Positions 46,122 to 55,770 are shown, counted from the stretch's first letter. The stretch: DNA of 64,000 nucleotides from G963923955 sp963923955 (GCA_963923955.1 OZ000552.1:248001-312000); one strand, 5' to 3'. The notes: generated by a model from the sequence alone, not told the origin. Program-made: numbers and translations.

Positions 46122-46904
46122 TTATTGCGCGGTCCAGCCGCCATCTACTTTCAAACTATCGCCGGTGATCATGCCCGACCGTGGCGAGGCGAGGAACAAT
46201 ACGGCATTTGCAACATCTTCCAACTGGCCGACATGGCCCAAGGGGATACGGTCCAAGACGAATTTGTTAAATTCGGGGTCTTCCAGCATCGGCCGGGTCA
46301 TCGGTGTGTCGATAAAGGTCGGCGCAACGCTGTTGACCCGGATGCCGTGCGGCGCCAGTTCCACCGCCATCGCCTTGGTGAGTCCTTCCATCGCATGTTT
46401 GCTCATGCAATAAACCGTTCGATTTGGTGAACCGATATGCCCCATCTGGGATGACATATTGATGATAGAGCCCTTTGTCTGCGTCCGTAACATCACTCTG
46501 GCGGAGGCTTGAGCCACACGAAATGCAGCGTGGATATTTAAGGCAATCATCTCTGTCAGGGTCGCAGGGTCTACCTCTGCAAAGGGCTGTGGTCGGTTGG
46601 TGCCAGCATTATTCACCAGGATATCGAGCTGCTGCAACTTCTCCACGCGGGCATAAAATGAATCGGCCGTCACATCAGCCTGCCAGGCCTCTACTTGTCC
46701 GGGATGGGCCGCGGCAAAGGCCCGGGTTTCCGTATCAGTACGCGCCACGGCAATGACTTTGGCACCGGCTTGCGCCAAAAATTCTGCACAGCTACGCCCG
46801 ATCCCGCGCCCGGCCCCGGTAACCAGCGCAACCTTATCCGTCAGTGCATAGCTGGGCTGCTCGCTTGGTGTCATCGACTTGCGCGTCCGGGAGTGGATAA
46901 ACAT
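46122..46904 (-). CDS. Short-chain dehydrogenase/reductase
   Basis: A 260-residue classical SDR. The cofactor motif is TGAGRGIG, with NNAG in DILVNNAGTNRP, catalytic Ser in NMSSQMGHIG and YCMSK carrying Tyr and Lys. The C-terminus ITGDSLKVDGGWTAQ is typical. An alternative start is at 46874 (MTPSEQ). It is divergent from the HisD-family gene, so both may serve one catabolic route, as SDR and HisD-family enzymes do in sulfonate-diol degradation. Confidence 0.88.
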   Translation of the reverse strand: MFIHSRTRKSMTPSEQPSYALTDKVALVTGAGRGIGRSCAEFLAQAGAKVIAVARTDTETRAFAAAHPGQVEAWQADVTADSFYARVEKLQQLDILVNNAGTNRPQPFAEVDPATLTEMIALNIHAAFRVAQASARVMLRTQTKGSIINMSSQMGHIGSPNRTVYCMSKHAMEGLTKAMAVELAPHGIRVNSVAPTFIDTPMTRPMLEDPEFNKFVLDRIPLGHVGQLEDVANAVLFLASPRSGMITGDSLKVDGGWTAQ

Positions 46905-46990
46905 TGCATTCAGAGCACAATATCGCTTAGGATTTTATCGCGCAAGTAAAAATATATTCATAGACTCTATGGCCTTAAGGAGGAACTTAC

Positions 46991-48274
46991 ATGGCAAGGT
47001 ATTTGAAATCCGGCAAGAGCGGTGAGGAGGTGGCAACCCAGGATGCAAAGGTGCGGCAGATCGTGGAAGACATTCTGGAGGACATCACCCAGCGGGGCGA
47101 TGCCGCCTTGCGTCATTATTCAGAGCAATTTGATCAGTGGAGTCCCGACTCTTTTCGCTTGAGCGATGCGCAGATCAAGGCCTGCCATGCTGAGGTCTCG
47201 GAGCAGGTAGTAGAAGACATCGGCTTTGCGCAGGCGCAGATCCGAAACTTCGCCGAGCACCAACGCAATGCCTTGCAGGACGTAGAGGTGGAGACCCTGC
47301 CCGGCGTTATCCTGGGACACAAAAATATTCCTGTGGGCAGCGTCGGTTGCTATGTGCCCGGCGGCAGGTATCCCATGGTGGCCTCGGCGCACATGAGCGT
47401 GGTCACGGCCAAGGTTGCTGGCGTTCAGCGCATCATCGCCACCGCCCCGCCCAATGAGGGCCGGCCGCACCCGGCCATTGTTGTCGCCATGGACATGGGA
47501 GGGGCGGATGAGATCTATTGTCTCGGCGGCGTACAGGCGGTAGGCGCGATGGCCATCGGCACGGAGTCCATTGCCGCTGTGGATATGTTAGTAGGGCCGG
47601 GCAATGCCTTTGTTGCCGAGGCCAAGCGGCAGCTCTTTGGCCGCGTCGGCATCGATCTCTTTGCCGGGCCGACGGAGACATTGGTGATCGCCGATGAGTC
47701 TGTTGACGGCGAGTTGTGTGCGGCGGATCTGCTCGGCCAGGCCGAGCACGGCCCGAATTCCCCCGCAATCCTGCTGACCAATTCGGAACGGCTTGCTGCT
47801 GAGACGCTGCGGGAGATTGAGCGGCAACTGGAAATATTGCCGACCGCCGACATCGCCGGCCGCGCTTGGGCTGATTACGGCCAGGTAATCCTCTGCGATT
47901 CGTATGCAGAGATGGTGCAGGTGGCCGATGATCTCGCCTCTGAACATGTACAGGTGATGACCGCAGATCCGGATTACTTCCTGAATACTATGCGCAACTA
48001 CGGCGCCCTGTTTTTAGGGCCGGAGACCAATGTTTCTTACGGCGATAAGGTGATCGGTACCAACCACACGCTGCCGACTAAGAAGGCGGCGCGCTATACC
48101 GGCGGCCTGTGGGTAGGCAAGTTTATCAAGACCTGCACCTATCAGCGCGTCAGCGAGGCGGCCTCGGTCAAGGTCGGCGAATACTGCTCCCGGCTGTGCG
48201 CGCTGGAGGGATTTATGGGCCACAAGGAACAAGCCGACATTCGGCTGCGGCGCTTTGCTGACAAGGCTGCCTGA
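46991..48274 (+). CDS. HisD-family alcohol/aldehyde dehydrogenase, possibly sulfopropanediol dehydrogenase-like
   Basis: A 427-residue zinc- and NAD-dependent dehydrogenase of the histidinol dehydrogenase superfamily. Zinc-ligand regions are LLGQAEHGPNS, ASEHVQVM (catalytic Glu-His), SYGDKVIGTNHTLPT and the C-terminal GHKEQAD. The loop after TNHTLPT (ARYTGGLWVGKFIKTCTYQ) resembles HpsN-type enzymes more than HisD. No other his gene adjoins, but a LacI regulator, SDR and catabolic genes do, so a catabolic role is inferred. AAGGAGG precedes the ATG. Confidence 0.78.
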   Translation: MARYLKSGKSGEEVATQDAKVRQIVEDILEDITQRGDAALRHYSEQFDQWSPDSFRLSDAQIKACHAEVSEQVVEDIGFAQAQIRNFAEHQRNALQDVEVETLPGVILGHKNIPVGSVGCYVPGGRYPMVASAHMSVVTAKVAGVQRIIATAPPNEGRPHPAIVVAMDMGGADEIYCLGGVQAVGAMAIGTESIAAVDMLVGPGNAFVAEAKRQLFGRVGIDLFAGPTETLVIADESVDGELCAADLLGQAEHGPNSPAILLTNSERLAAETLREIERQLEILPTADIAGRAWADYGQVILCDSYAEMVQVADDLASEHVQVMTADPDYFLNTMRNYGALFLGPETNVSYGDKVIGTNHTLPTKKAARYTGGLWVGKFIKTCTYQRVSEAASVKVGEYCSRLCALEGFMGHKEQADIRLRRFADKAA

Positions 48275-48293
48275 TATTCCCATAAATATTCCC

Positions 48294-49349
48294 ATGAAGC
48301 AGCCCCGCATCCCCGCACTGGAACTGGTGCGCAACCCTAAGCCGTCGGCGAACAAGGGCCGGCGCGTGACCTCCTATGATGTGGCGCGGCTGGCGGGCGT
48401 CTCGCAATCCGCCGTATCGCGTTGTTTCAAGCCCGGTGCCAGCGTGTCGAAGGAGATGCGCGCGCGGGTGATGCAGGCGGCCCGAGCATCGGGCTATCAG
48501 CCCAATGCGATTGCCCGCAGCCTGATTACCCGGCGCTCCCACCTCGTTGGCGTCATCCTGTCTGATTTTACCAACCTGCACTACCCGGAAGTGCTGTTTG
48601 AACTCAATCAGGGCTTCTCCCGTCGCGGCGTGCATGTCCTTCTGTTCACCCTGCGCCACGAGCGGGATGTTGATGAAGTCATTGAGCGGGTACTCCAGTA
48701 CCAGGTAGATGGCGTTGTCGTGGCCTCCACCCTGTCGCCGCAGCGCATAGACTATTTTGCGAAGCGACAGATCCCCTTGGTGTTCTTTAATCGCAGCATC
48801 CGCGACCGACTGGTCAGCTCCGTATGCTGCGATCAGGCCGGTGGCGAGAGGCTCTTGGTGAATGCGCTGGTGAACGCCGGCCACAAGTCATTCGCCTGCC
48901 TCAGCGGGCCTGATGATTCACTGGTGAGCATCCAGCGTACCACCGGCGCGCGCGATCGACTGCACGAGCTGGGCTTTGATAAGATCCCCATCGTCCAGGG
49001 CGATTATACTTATGAAAGCGGCCAGGCGGGTGTACGTGAACTGATTGTCAATAACAGGCCGGATGCAGTTATCTGCGCCAATGATGTCATGGCGATTGGC
49101 TGCATGGATACATTGCGCCGCGAATATAACATGAACATTCCCGAAGATATCTCGGTGGTGGGCTTTGACGGCATCGCCCCGGCGCTGTGGTCGGGTTATA
49201 GCTTGACCACCATCCGCCAGCCGGTACGACAGATGTCGGCGGCGGCGGTGGGCATGATCATGGATCGGGTGGACCGGCCGGATACGCCAGCGGAGATGCG
49301 CGTATTTGCCGGCGTGATGCAGGGCGGCAGCTCCGCCCGCGTGGCTTGA
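48294..49349 (+). CDS. LacI-family transcriptional regulator
   Basis: A 351-residue repressor. The N-terminal helix-turn-helix and hinge read TSYDVARLAGVSQSAVSRCF and KEMRARVMQAARASGYQPN. A periplasmic-binding-protein-like sensor domain covers the rest (VGVILSDFTNLHYPEVLFEL, AVICANDVMAIGCMDTLRR, SVVGFDGIAP). The ATG at 48294 is preferred over a TTG at 48255 inside the preceding gene. It probably controls the surrounding catabolic genes. No operator could be identified by eye. Confidence 0.9.
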   Translation: MKQPRIPALELVRNPKPSANKGRRVTSYDVARLAGVSQSAVSRCFKPGASVSKEMRARVMQAARASGYQPNAIARSLITRRSHLVGVILSDFTNLHYPEVLFELNQGFSRRGVHVLLFTLRHERDVDEVIERVLQYQVDGVVVASTLSPQRIDYFAKRQIPLVFFNRSIRDRLVSSVCCDQAGGERLLVNALVNAGHKSFACLSGPDDSLVSIQRTTGARDRLHELGFDKIPIVQGDYTYESGQAGVRELIVNNRPDAVICANDVMAIGCMDTLRREYNMNIPEDISVVGFDGIAPALWSGYSLTTIRQPVRQMSAAAVGMIMDRVDRPDTPAEMRVFAGVMQGGSSARVA

Positions 49350-49423
49350 AGTCCTTAATTATGTTGTGCATTAACCCCGCTTTTGCACAGTGTTCATTTT
49401 GATTGCAGGTTATAGATGACTTA

Positions 49424-50131
49424 ATGGAAGCGGAACATCTCCTATTATTGCCCGGCATGATGTGTGATGAGCGCCTGTGGGCGATGCAGTCCGAAGGCTT
49501 AAAAGATGAATGTGCAGCCATCACCGTGGCCGATCTCAGCAGCGCAGACAATGTTTATGATGCCGCCGACCGGGTACTCGCAACAGCGCCTGAAACCTTC
49601 GCCCTGGCCGGCCTTTCGATGGGCGGTGTTGTGGCCTTTGAAATGTGGCGCCAGGCGCCGCAGCGAATCACCCGCCTGGCCCTGCTGGGCACCAACGCCG
49701 AGGCCGATTCGCCGACACGGCGTGAATTGCGGGATGAATTGTTAGCCAGAGTAGTACAGGGGGAGTTAAAACAGGTCATGATCGACTCCTTAAAGCCATG
49801 CTACCTGGCCGCATCCAACTATGACAATCAGGCACTGCTCGATACCATTATCGCTATGGCGCTGGACTTGGGCGAAGACGTTTTTATCCGCCAGACCCGT
49901 GCATTGCGAAATCGACCGGACAGTGTCGAGATGCTCAGTTCGATTAGCGTGCCGACATTGGTGCTGTGTGGCAGGGAAGACTCGCTGTGCCCCGTGGATT
50001 CCCACCGGCTGATGGCAGAACGCATCCCGAAGGCCCGCCTGGTGATTGTAGAGGAGTGCGGTCATCTAGCGACCATGGAACAGCCGCAACGAGTAACCGC
50101 CGAGATGCAGGCATGGCTAAAGGCCGCCTAA
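49424..50131 (+). CDS. Alpha/beta hydrolase
   Basis: A 235-residue hydrolase. The nucleophile elbow is GLSMGG (FALAGLSMGGVVAFEMW), the acid is in LVLCGREDSLCPVD, and the catalytic His is in VEECGHLATMEQP. The oxyanion part is LLLPGMMCDERLW. The substrate is unknown. The ATG at 49424 is chosen over an earlier TTG. It follows the LacI gene and precedes the MetE-like gene by 15 bases. Confidence 0.86.
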   Translation: MEAEHLLLLPGMMCDERLWAMQSEGLKDECAAITVADLSSADNVYDAADRVLATAPETFALAGLSMGGVVAFEMWRQAPQRITRLALLGTNAEADSPTRRELRDELLARVVQGELKQVMIDSLKPCYLAASNYDNQALLDTIIAMALDLGEDVFIRQTRALRNRPDSVEMLSSISVPTLVLCGREDSLCPVDSHRLMAERIPKARLVIVEECGHLATMEQPQRVTAEMQAWLKAA

Positions 50132-50146
50132 AAGAGAGACAAGCCC

Positions 50147-51301
50147 ATGAAAACCAGCACTGATCGCATCCTCACCACCCACGTTGGCAGCCTGCCGCGC
50201 TCACAGGCGGTGACGGACGGGGTCTTTGCCAGAGAAAAAGGTACGCTGGAAGATGAGTCGGCGTTACAGGCCACCATCGCCCGGGCGGTCACCGAAGTGG
50301 TCAAGCGTCAGGTGGCAACAGGCATTGATGTCGTCAGCGATGGGGAGATGAGCAAAATTTCCTATGCCACCTACATCAAGGATCGGATCACGGGCTTTGC
50401 CGGCGACAGTCCGCGCACACCGCCTAAAGACCTGGAAGAATTTCCGGGTTTTCTTGAACGTCAGGCCAGATCCGGCGGTACGCCCGCATACAAACGGCCG
50501 CGTTGTGTCGGCGAGATAAGGCCCAAGGACATGGCGCCGGTACAGATGGACATCGATAATTTCAGCGCCGCCGTGGCAAAGAGCAAGCCGCAAGAGGCCT
50601 TTATGAATGCCGCCTCGCCCGGCGTCATCGCCTTGTTTCAACCCAATGAATACTATGCTGATCACGAAGGCTATCTGCAGGCCCTGGCTGAGGCCATGCG
50701 AGTGGAGTATGAAGCCATCGTGGCAGCCGGTTTTCTCCTGCAACTGGACTCACCGGACCTGGGGCTAGGCCGACACATGATGTTTAAGGACAAGGATGAA
50801 CGGGAATATATTGAACTGGCCACCCTGCATGTGGAAGTGCTGAACCAGGCCCTGCGTAATATTCCTGCCGAGCGCATCCGCCTGCACGTGTGTTGGGGAA
50901 ACTACGAAGGCCCGCATCACCATGACGCACCGATGGAGATCGTGTTGCCGATTGCACTGAAAGCAAAGCCACAGGCGCTGCTGTTTGAAGCGGCCAATCC
51001 CAGACACGCCCACGAATGGGAGGTGTTTCGCGACAGTGCTATCCCGGAAGAGAAAATATTAATCCCCGGCGTAATCGATTCCACCACCAACTTTATCGAA
51101 CATCCACGGCTGGTGGCCGAGCGGATCTGTCGCTTTGCCGAGATCGTCGGGCGTGAGCGGATCATCGCCGGGACTGACTGCGGCTTTTCCACCTTTGCCG
51201 GTTTCGGTGCCGTCGATGAAGATATTGTCTATGCAAAACTGGCCGCCCTGAGCGAAGGTGCGCGCATCGCCAGCGCGCGGCTATGGAAAAGGGCCGCATG
51301 A
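50147..51301 (+). CDS. Cobalamin-independent methionine synthase-like protein (catalytic domain only)
   Basis: A 384-residue protein matching the C-terminal barrel of MetE and its short homologues. It starts ILTTHVGSLPRSQAV. Zinc ligands are probably HVCWGNY (His, Cys), LLFEAANPR (Glu) and IAGTDCGF (Cys). GIDVVSDGEMSK and GVIDSTTNFIEHP are family parts. The N-terminal MetE domain is absent. Short relatives include methyltransferases and coenzyme M-linked lyases. Here, among catabolic genes, it may demethylate or cleave a thioether or carbon-sulfur substrate. Its stop overlaps the aldolase start. Confidence 0.82.
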   Translation: MKTSTDRILTTHVGSLPRSQAVTDGVFAREKGTLEDESALQATIARAVTEVVKRQVATGIDVVSDGEMSKISYATYIKDRITGFAGDSPRTPPKDLEEFPGFLERQARSGGTPAYKRPRCVGEIRPKDMAPVQMDIDNFSAAVAKSKPQEAFMNAASPGVIALFQPNEYYADHEGYLQALAEAMRVEYEAIVAAGFLLQLDSPDLGLGRHMMFKDKDEREYIELATLHVEVLNQALRNIPAERIRLHVCWGNYEGPHHHDAPMEIVLPIALKAKPQALLFEAANPRHAHEWEVFRDSAIPEEKILIPGVIDSTTNFIEHPRLVAERICRFAEIVGRERIIAGTDCGFSTFAGFGAVDEDIVYAKLAALSEGARIASARLWKRAA

Positions 51302-52056
51302 CAAGCGCCTCTTTTCGAGAGCGCCTATTGGCCAAAGAGACGCTCATCGGGACCTTCGTCAAGACACCCGCGCCGATCATCTGCGAGGTATTGGGTTTGA
51401 CGGAATTGGATGCGGTATGCCTTGATGCAGAACATGCCCCTTTTGGCAGACTGGAACTGGATAGCGCGGTACAGGCGCTGCGCGCCGCACACATGCCGGC
51501 GCTGATACGCGTTGCCGCCAATGCCCCGGAATATATACTCCAGGCCCTGGACTGTGGCGCCGCGGGCGTGGTCGTGCCGCATGTCAACACGCCCGAGCAG
51601 GCTGCGGCCGCGGTCAAGTCCGCCGGCTTTGGGGAAGGCGGCCGCGGCTACGCCGGCTCCCCCCGCGCCGCCGGCTATAGCACCAAGCCCATGGCGCAGC
51701 ACCTGGCAGAGAGCAAGGCAGAAACCACCGTCATCGTCCAAATCGAAGAGCCCGCCGCCGTGCAGGCGATTGATGAGATCTGTGCCGTTGACGGCATTGA
51801 TTGCCTGTTCATTGGCAGGATTGACCTGACCGTGGCGCTAAAAGCGCATTCCCCCAACGATGCCGCCGTCATAAGCGCGGTGGAAAAAGTATGCCGGGCG
51901 GGACGGGATTTCGGCAAACCCATCGGCATGTTTGTGCCTGATTCTAATGAGGCCAAACACTGGATTGACCAAGGCGCATCGCTGTTTTTATTGGGCTCGG
52001 ATCATGCCTTTGTATTGCAGGGCGCCGCTGCGCTTATCAGCAGCGTAAAATCCTGA
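51298..52056 (+). CDS. HpcH/HpaI-family class II aldolase
   Basis: A 252-residue barrel aldolase. Family stretches are LIGTFVKTPAPIICEVLG, VCLDAEHAPFG, GCGAAGVVVPHVNTPEQ-like CGAAGVVVPHVN, GRGYAGSPRA, VQIEEPAAV (metal Glu) and CLFIGRIDLT (metal Asp). It would cleave hydroxy-oxo acids to pyruvate or oxaloacetate and an aldehyde. ATG 51298 overlaps the preceding stop (ATGA), so the two proteins are translationally coupled. Confidence 0.9.
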   Translation: MTSASFRERLLAKETLIGTFVKTPAPIICEVLGLTELDAVCLDAEHAPFGRLELDSAVQALRAAHMPALIRVAANAPEYILQALDCGAAGVVVPHVNTPEQAAAAVKSAGFGEGGRGYAGSPRAAGYSTKPMAQHLAESKAETTVIVQIEEPAAVQAIDEICAVDGIDCLFIGRIDLTVALKAHSPNDAAVISAVEKVCRAGRDFGKPIGMFVPDSNEAKHWIDQGASLFLLGSDHAFVLQGAAALISSVKS

Positions 52057-52072
52057 AACTGCACGGGCGCTC

Positions 52073-52978
52073 TTAAAGCGAATAAAAGCGCCTTGCGTTC
52101 TCGCCGAACATCTGTCGGCGTTCCGCTTTGGAATAGGCCATCGTGATCGCATCATAGGCGCGCCAGATGGCCTGATACTCAGCATAGAGTTTGTCCACCG
52201 GAAAGTTGGAAGCAAACAGACAACGGGCCGGGGTGAAGATCTCTATCACGCTCTCGATCAGCGGACGGATGCTTTTCGTTGTCCAGTGATGGTCGAACAT
52301 GCCGAAACCCGAGAGCTTGCAGTGCAGGTTGGGTAGTTGCGCAAGCCGTTTTAATCCTGCCTTCCATGAGCGTAAGCCGGCCTTGCTCTGATCAAAGGGC
52401 GAGCCGCAATGGCACAGGGCGACTTTAACATTCGGGACACGTGCGAAGACCCGCGCCGCCTGCGGCAGCTGCGCCGGGATGAGTTGTAGATCGAATGAGA
52501 GATCATACTCTGCCAACCTGGACACATTATTGATCCAGCTCGCATTCTCCAGCAGCGCATGGCTGCCGCTCTTTGCATCTTCTTCCGGCGAGCGTCCGAT
52601 GATCTGTCGGATGCCGCGCAAGTTGGGGAAACGCCGCTGTGCTTTAAGCCGTTCAATGGCGTCCTCTGCGCTGAGATCACAAAAGGCGACGATGCCTTGT
52701 GGAAAGCCCTTGCTGGTGGCGGCATCGGCTACGCCCTGCAGCCAGTGCGTCTCGGAAAGCGCCTGGGATTCCTCGACGCCGACCTGTATATGTACAGAGG
52801 CCGACACCGGCAGCTCGCCAATGTCGTTAAACAGATCCTGCACCAGGTAGTCTTTTTGTATCGGCGTGGGGTCGCCGAAGAAGCGCCTTACCCCCCTTGC
52901 CATCAGCCAGGGATAATGACAGACCTTAAGGTCCCACAGGTGATGATGGGCATCAACAATGAAATCAATATCCTGCAT
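52073..52978 (-). CDS. Amidohydrolase family 2 (lactonase-like) protein
   Basis: A 301-residue TIM-barrel metal hydrolase. It starts MQDIDFIVDAHHHLWDL, with metal His in DAHHH. Other ligands lie in LCHCGSPFD, FASNFPVDKLY (Asp) and the middle SGFGMFDHHW. It resembles 2-pyrone-4,6-dicarboxylate lactonase and L-fucono lactonase relatives. ATG 52978 is preferred; a longer frame begins at 53071. It is convergent with the aldolase and divergent from the cupin dioxygenase. Confidence 0.86.
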   Translation of the reverse strand: MQDIDFIVDAHHHLWDLKVCHYPWLMARGVRRFFGDPTPIQKDYLVQDLFNDIGELPVSASVHIQVGVEESQALSETHWLQGVADAATSKGFPQGIVAFCDLSAEDAIERLKAQRRFPNLRGIRQIIGRSPEEDAKSGSHALLENASWINNVSRLAEYDLSFDLQLIPAQLPQAARVFARVPNVKVALCHCGSPFDQSKAGLRSWKAGLKRLAQLPNLHCKLSGFGMFDHHWTTKSIRPLIESVIEIFTPARCLFASNFPVDKLYAEYQAIWRAYDAITMAYSKAERRQMFGENARRFYSL

Positions 52979-53118
52979 AGACACAATCCCGCGGCGTGGA
53001 AAAATAGTTTTATTATACTTCGCTAAGCGGCGCTGCGAAGAGGGCATAATATCCTTGCAACATTTTTGCATTCGAAGTAAATTCCAATGCTCCTATTGAA
53101 TAACAAATAATCCCGTAC

Positions 53119-54138
53119 ATGACCGCCTCATACAGCCAGGAAGAAATAGAACAGCGCCTGGTTCGTTATGCGGAACTCAAGCCATGTACCACGGCATTTA
53201 TCGACACGCGCACGCCGGGAAACCAGAAAGAAAACTTCACCATCATCGGCCCGGGCGTGGCGGAAAACCCGGAGCAGCATGTCCACATTGATATTCTGCA
53301 TGGCTTTAATATCGGCGGTGTGCGCCAGGCACCCCATTGCGTTAATTCCCAACACAGCCATGAAACGGCAGAGGTATTTATCGTCCAGGACAGCCACTGG
53401 GCCTTTCGCGCCGGCGTTGATGCAACAGACGGCGAAGTAATCCTGGGGCCGGGCGATGTCATTTCCATACCGACCCAGGTATTTCGAGGTTTTGAGAATG
53501 TGGGGGCAGCATCGGGTTATATGTGTTCCATATTGGGTGGCGATGATCCCGGTCGGGTCACCTGGGCGCCGAGTGTGTTTGCCATGGCCGAAGAACATGG
53601 CCTGGTATTGCTGGAGAACGGCCAACTGATCGATACGGCAAAGGGAGAGCAAGTCCCGGACGGTGCCGCAGTGATGCCGGCCACCACAGAGGAAGTTGTG
53701 AAAAGTATGCGCAAGCTTAACTCCGAGCGTATGCAGGAATGCGTCTGGTCAGCTAAAGATTTTCCCGCCCCCTCCCCATCTGAATTGGCCGCGGCCGATG
53801 GCATAGAAGAGATCCCGATCATAGGCGCTGCCAACCCGGAAGAGGCCATTGCTGCGGGCAAAATGACCTGGCCGCATGGTTTTCATTTGCGTTGTTTGCG
53901 CATGGATGCCGGGGCGGAGATTGCCTCACATCACAGAGCGGAAGAAGAAGTGATCTACATGTACCAAGGCACACTGCTGTTTGCATGGGCGGGGGGAAGC
54001 GTAAGCCTGGGAAGAGGGGATGTGTTGACGCTGCCCAAACTTCTGGCACATTCATTCCGCAACGCCGGCGAGGATACAGCAACGGCCTATGTTGTGCGCG
54101 GCGGCGACAGGCCCGCCGCCCCGCAATGGTGCGCTTAA
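53119..54138 (+). CDS. Bicupin protein, gentisate 1,2-dioxygenase-like
   Basis: A 339-residue protein with two cupin domains. The first has HCVNSQHSHETAEVFIVQDSHW and GPGDVISIPTQVFRGFENVG. The second has SHHRAEEEVIYMYQG and GRGDVLTLPKLLAHSFRN. Metal-binding His and Glu are visible in both. It may open an aromatic ring like gentisate or 1-hydroxy-2-naphthoate dioxygenase, or do another cupin reaction. Substrate unassigned. It lies next to hydrolase and aldolase genes. Confidence 0.8.
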   Translation: MTASYSQEEIEQRLVRYAELKPCTTAFIDTRTPGNQKENFTIIGPGVAENPEQHVHIDILHGFNIGGVRQAPHCVNSQHSHETAEVFIVQDSHWAFRAGVDATDGEVILGPGDVISIPTQVFRGFENVGAASGYMCSILGGDDPGRVTWAPSVFAMAEEHGLVLLENGQLIDTAKGEQVPDGAAVMPATTEEVVKSMRKLNSERMQECVWSAKDFPAPSPSELAAADGIEEIPIIGAANPEEAIAAGKMTWPHGFHLRCLRMDAGAEIASHHRAEEEVIYMYQGTLLFAWAGGSVSLGRGDVLTLPKLLAHSFRNAGEDTATAYVVRGGDRPAAPQWCA

Positions 54139-54200
54139 CTTCCTAAGACACTATGGTATAAATCTACAAAACACTAACTTAGTTATTTTAGCTCACTCTT

Positions 54201-55730
54201 ATGATGCCAACTAACCCGATGTCCTTGAACAAGCTGCTGGCTCTCATTGAGACCGCCGGTAACCGCCTGCCTAATCCGGCCATGCTCTTTGTCTGGCTCT
54301 GTATTATTGTGCTGGCGCTGTCCGCCTTGCTGTCTATGGCAGGCTTTAGCGCGGTGAACCCGGTGACCGGGCAGACCCTGGAGACTGTTAATCTGTTGAG
54401 CGTTGCCGGGCTGCATCGGATCCTGGCTGATACAGTGACGAACTTCACCGGCTTTGCCCCGGTGGGCACCGTGCTCATCGCCATCTTGGGCATTGGCGTG
54501 GCTGAGCATTCGGGCCTGATCGCCGTGCTGCTGCGGGTGTTGATTTTAAAGACCCCGCCGCAGTTGCTGACCTATGCGGTGGTGCTGGCCGGGGTCTTGT
54601 CCAGCATGGCTGCTGATGTCGGCTATGTTGTGCTGATACCCTTAGCCGCACTGGTTTTTATCGGCGCCGGGCGCCACCCTGTGGCGGGCATTGCCGCGGC
54701 CTTTGCCGGGGTCTCCGGCGGCTACAGCGCCAACCTGCTGATCGGCCCCCTGGATGCCCTGCTGGCGGGCATATCCACAGAGGCGGCCGGGCTGGTGGAT
54801 GCCAACTATCAGGTCAATGCCGCCGGCAATTATTATTTTCTTATCGTCTCGACCGTGCTGGTTGTTATCATCTGTAGCTGGATAACCGAGAAGATCACCA
54901 GCAAGCGCTTTGCCGACTATCAACAGGGCGATGATGCGCCCACAACAACGACCATCCTGCCTGCGGAGCGGCGCGGCCTATGGGCGGTGGCCGTCTTCAG
55001 CCTGGTGGTGGTCGCAGCATTATTACTGTGCCTGGTACCGACCTCCGGCATCTTGCGTGACCCGCAGACAGGCAGCATCCTGCGCTCCCCCTTCATCAGC
55101 GGCATCGTAACCCTGATCTCGGTGTATGCGGCGCTGGCCGGTATTCTCTACGGGCGCATCAGCGGCCGCTATCGCCGCAGCAGCGAATTTGTGGATGGCA
55201 TGGAAAAGCACATGGCCACGATGGCCGCTTATCTGGTGCTGATGTTCTTCGCCGCACAGTTCGTGAGTTATTTTAACTGGAGCAACTTGGGCGGCATCAT
55301 CGCCATCAAGGGGGCAGAAGTGTTGGCCGAATTGCAACTGCATGCCGGCCTGCTGCTGGTCGCCTTCATCCTGACCATGGCCTTTATCAATCTCTTTATC
55401 GGCAGCGCATCGGCAAAGTGGGCCTTGATTGCGCCGATTTTCGTGCCGATGCTACTCTTATCGGGCATATCCCCTGAGGCCACGCAGATGGCCTATCGCA
55501 TTGGTGACAGCACCACCAACATCATCACCCCTTTGATGCCATACTTCGGGGTGATCGTGGCCTTCACCCGCCAATACGATAAAGCAGCCGGGCTTGGGAC
55601 GATCATCGCCATGATGCTCCCTTATAGCATCGCCTTATCGCTGGCTTGGTCAGCCTTATTGCTGCTATGGGTGGTGCTTGGCCTGCCGCTGGGGCCGGGG
55701 GCCGGCATCTATGTCGCCGGTGGCCCTTGA
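54201..55730 (+). CDS. AbgT-family transporter
   Basis: A 509-residue membrane protein with about 12 hydrophobic helices. AbgT family parts are GNRLPNPAMLFVWLCIIVL, LADTVTNFTGFAPVGTVLI, GVAEHSGLI, VSGGYSANLLIGPLDALLAGI, FINLFIGSASAKWALIAPIFVPM and RIGDSTTNIITPLMPYFG. The family moves aminobenzoyl-glutamate or acts as a sulfonamide efflux pump. Here it may import the substrate of the adjacent pathway. ATG 54201 or 54219 may start it. Confidence 0.88.
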   Translation: MMPTNPMSLNKLLALIETAGNRLPNPAMLFVWLCIIVLALSALLSMAGFSAVNPVTGQTLETVNLLSVAGLHRILADTVTNFTGFAPVGTVLIAILGIGVAEHSGLIAVLLRVLILKTPPQLLTYAVVLAGVLSSMAADVGYVVLIPLAALVFIGAGRHPVAGIAAAFAGVSGGYSANLLIGPLDALLAGISTEAAGLVDANYQVNAAGNYYFLIVSTVLVVIICSWITEKITSKRFADYQQGDDAPTTTTILPAERRGLWAVAVFSLVVVAALLLCLVPTSGILRDPQTGSILRSPFISGIVTLISVYAALAGILYGRISGRYRRSSEFVDGMEKHMATMAAYLVLMFFAAQFVSYFNWSNLGGIIAIKGAEVLAELQLHAGLLLVAFILTMAFINLFIGSASAKWALIAPIFVPMLLLSGISPEATQMAYRIGDSTTNIITPLMPYFGVIVAFTRQYDKAAGLGTIIAMMLPYSIALSLAWSALLLLWVVLGLPLGPGAGIYVAGGP

Positions 55731-55770
55731 AGTTTGGCCGGCGCGTAACACCCTCAAGACCCAAAGTGAT

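Noticed and set aside
46991..48274. Histidine-biosynthesis hisD
   Set aside because: No other histidine genes adjoin apart from the distant hisN-like phosphatase, and the catabolic context and loop sequence point elsewhere. Not completely excluded.
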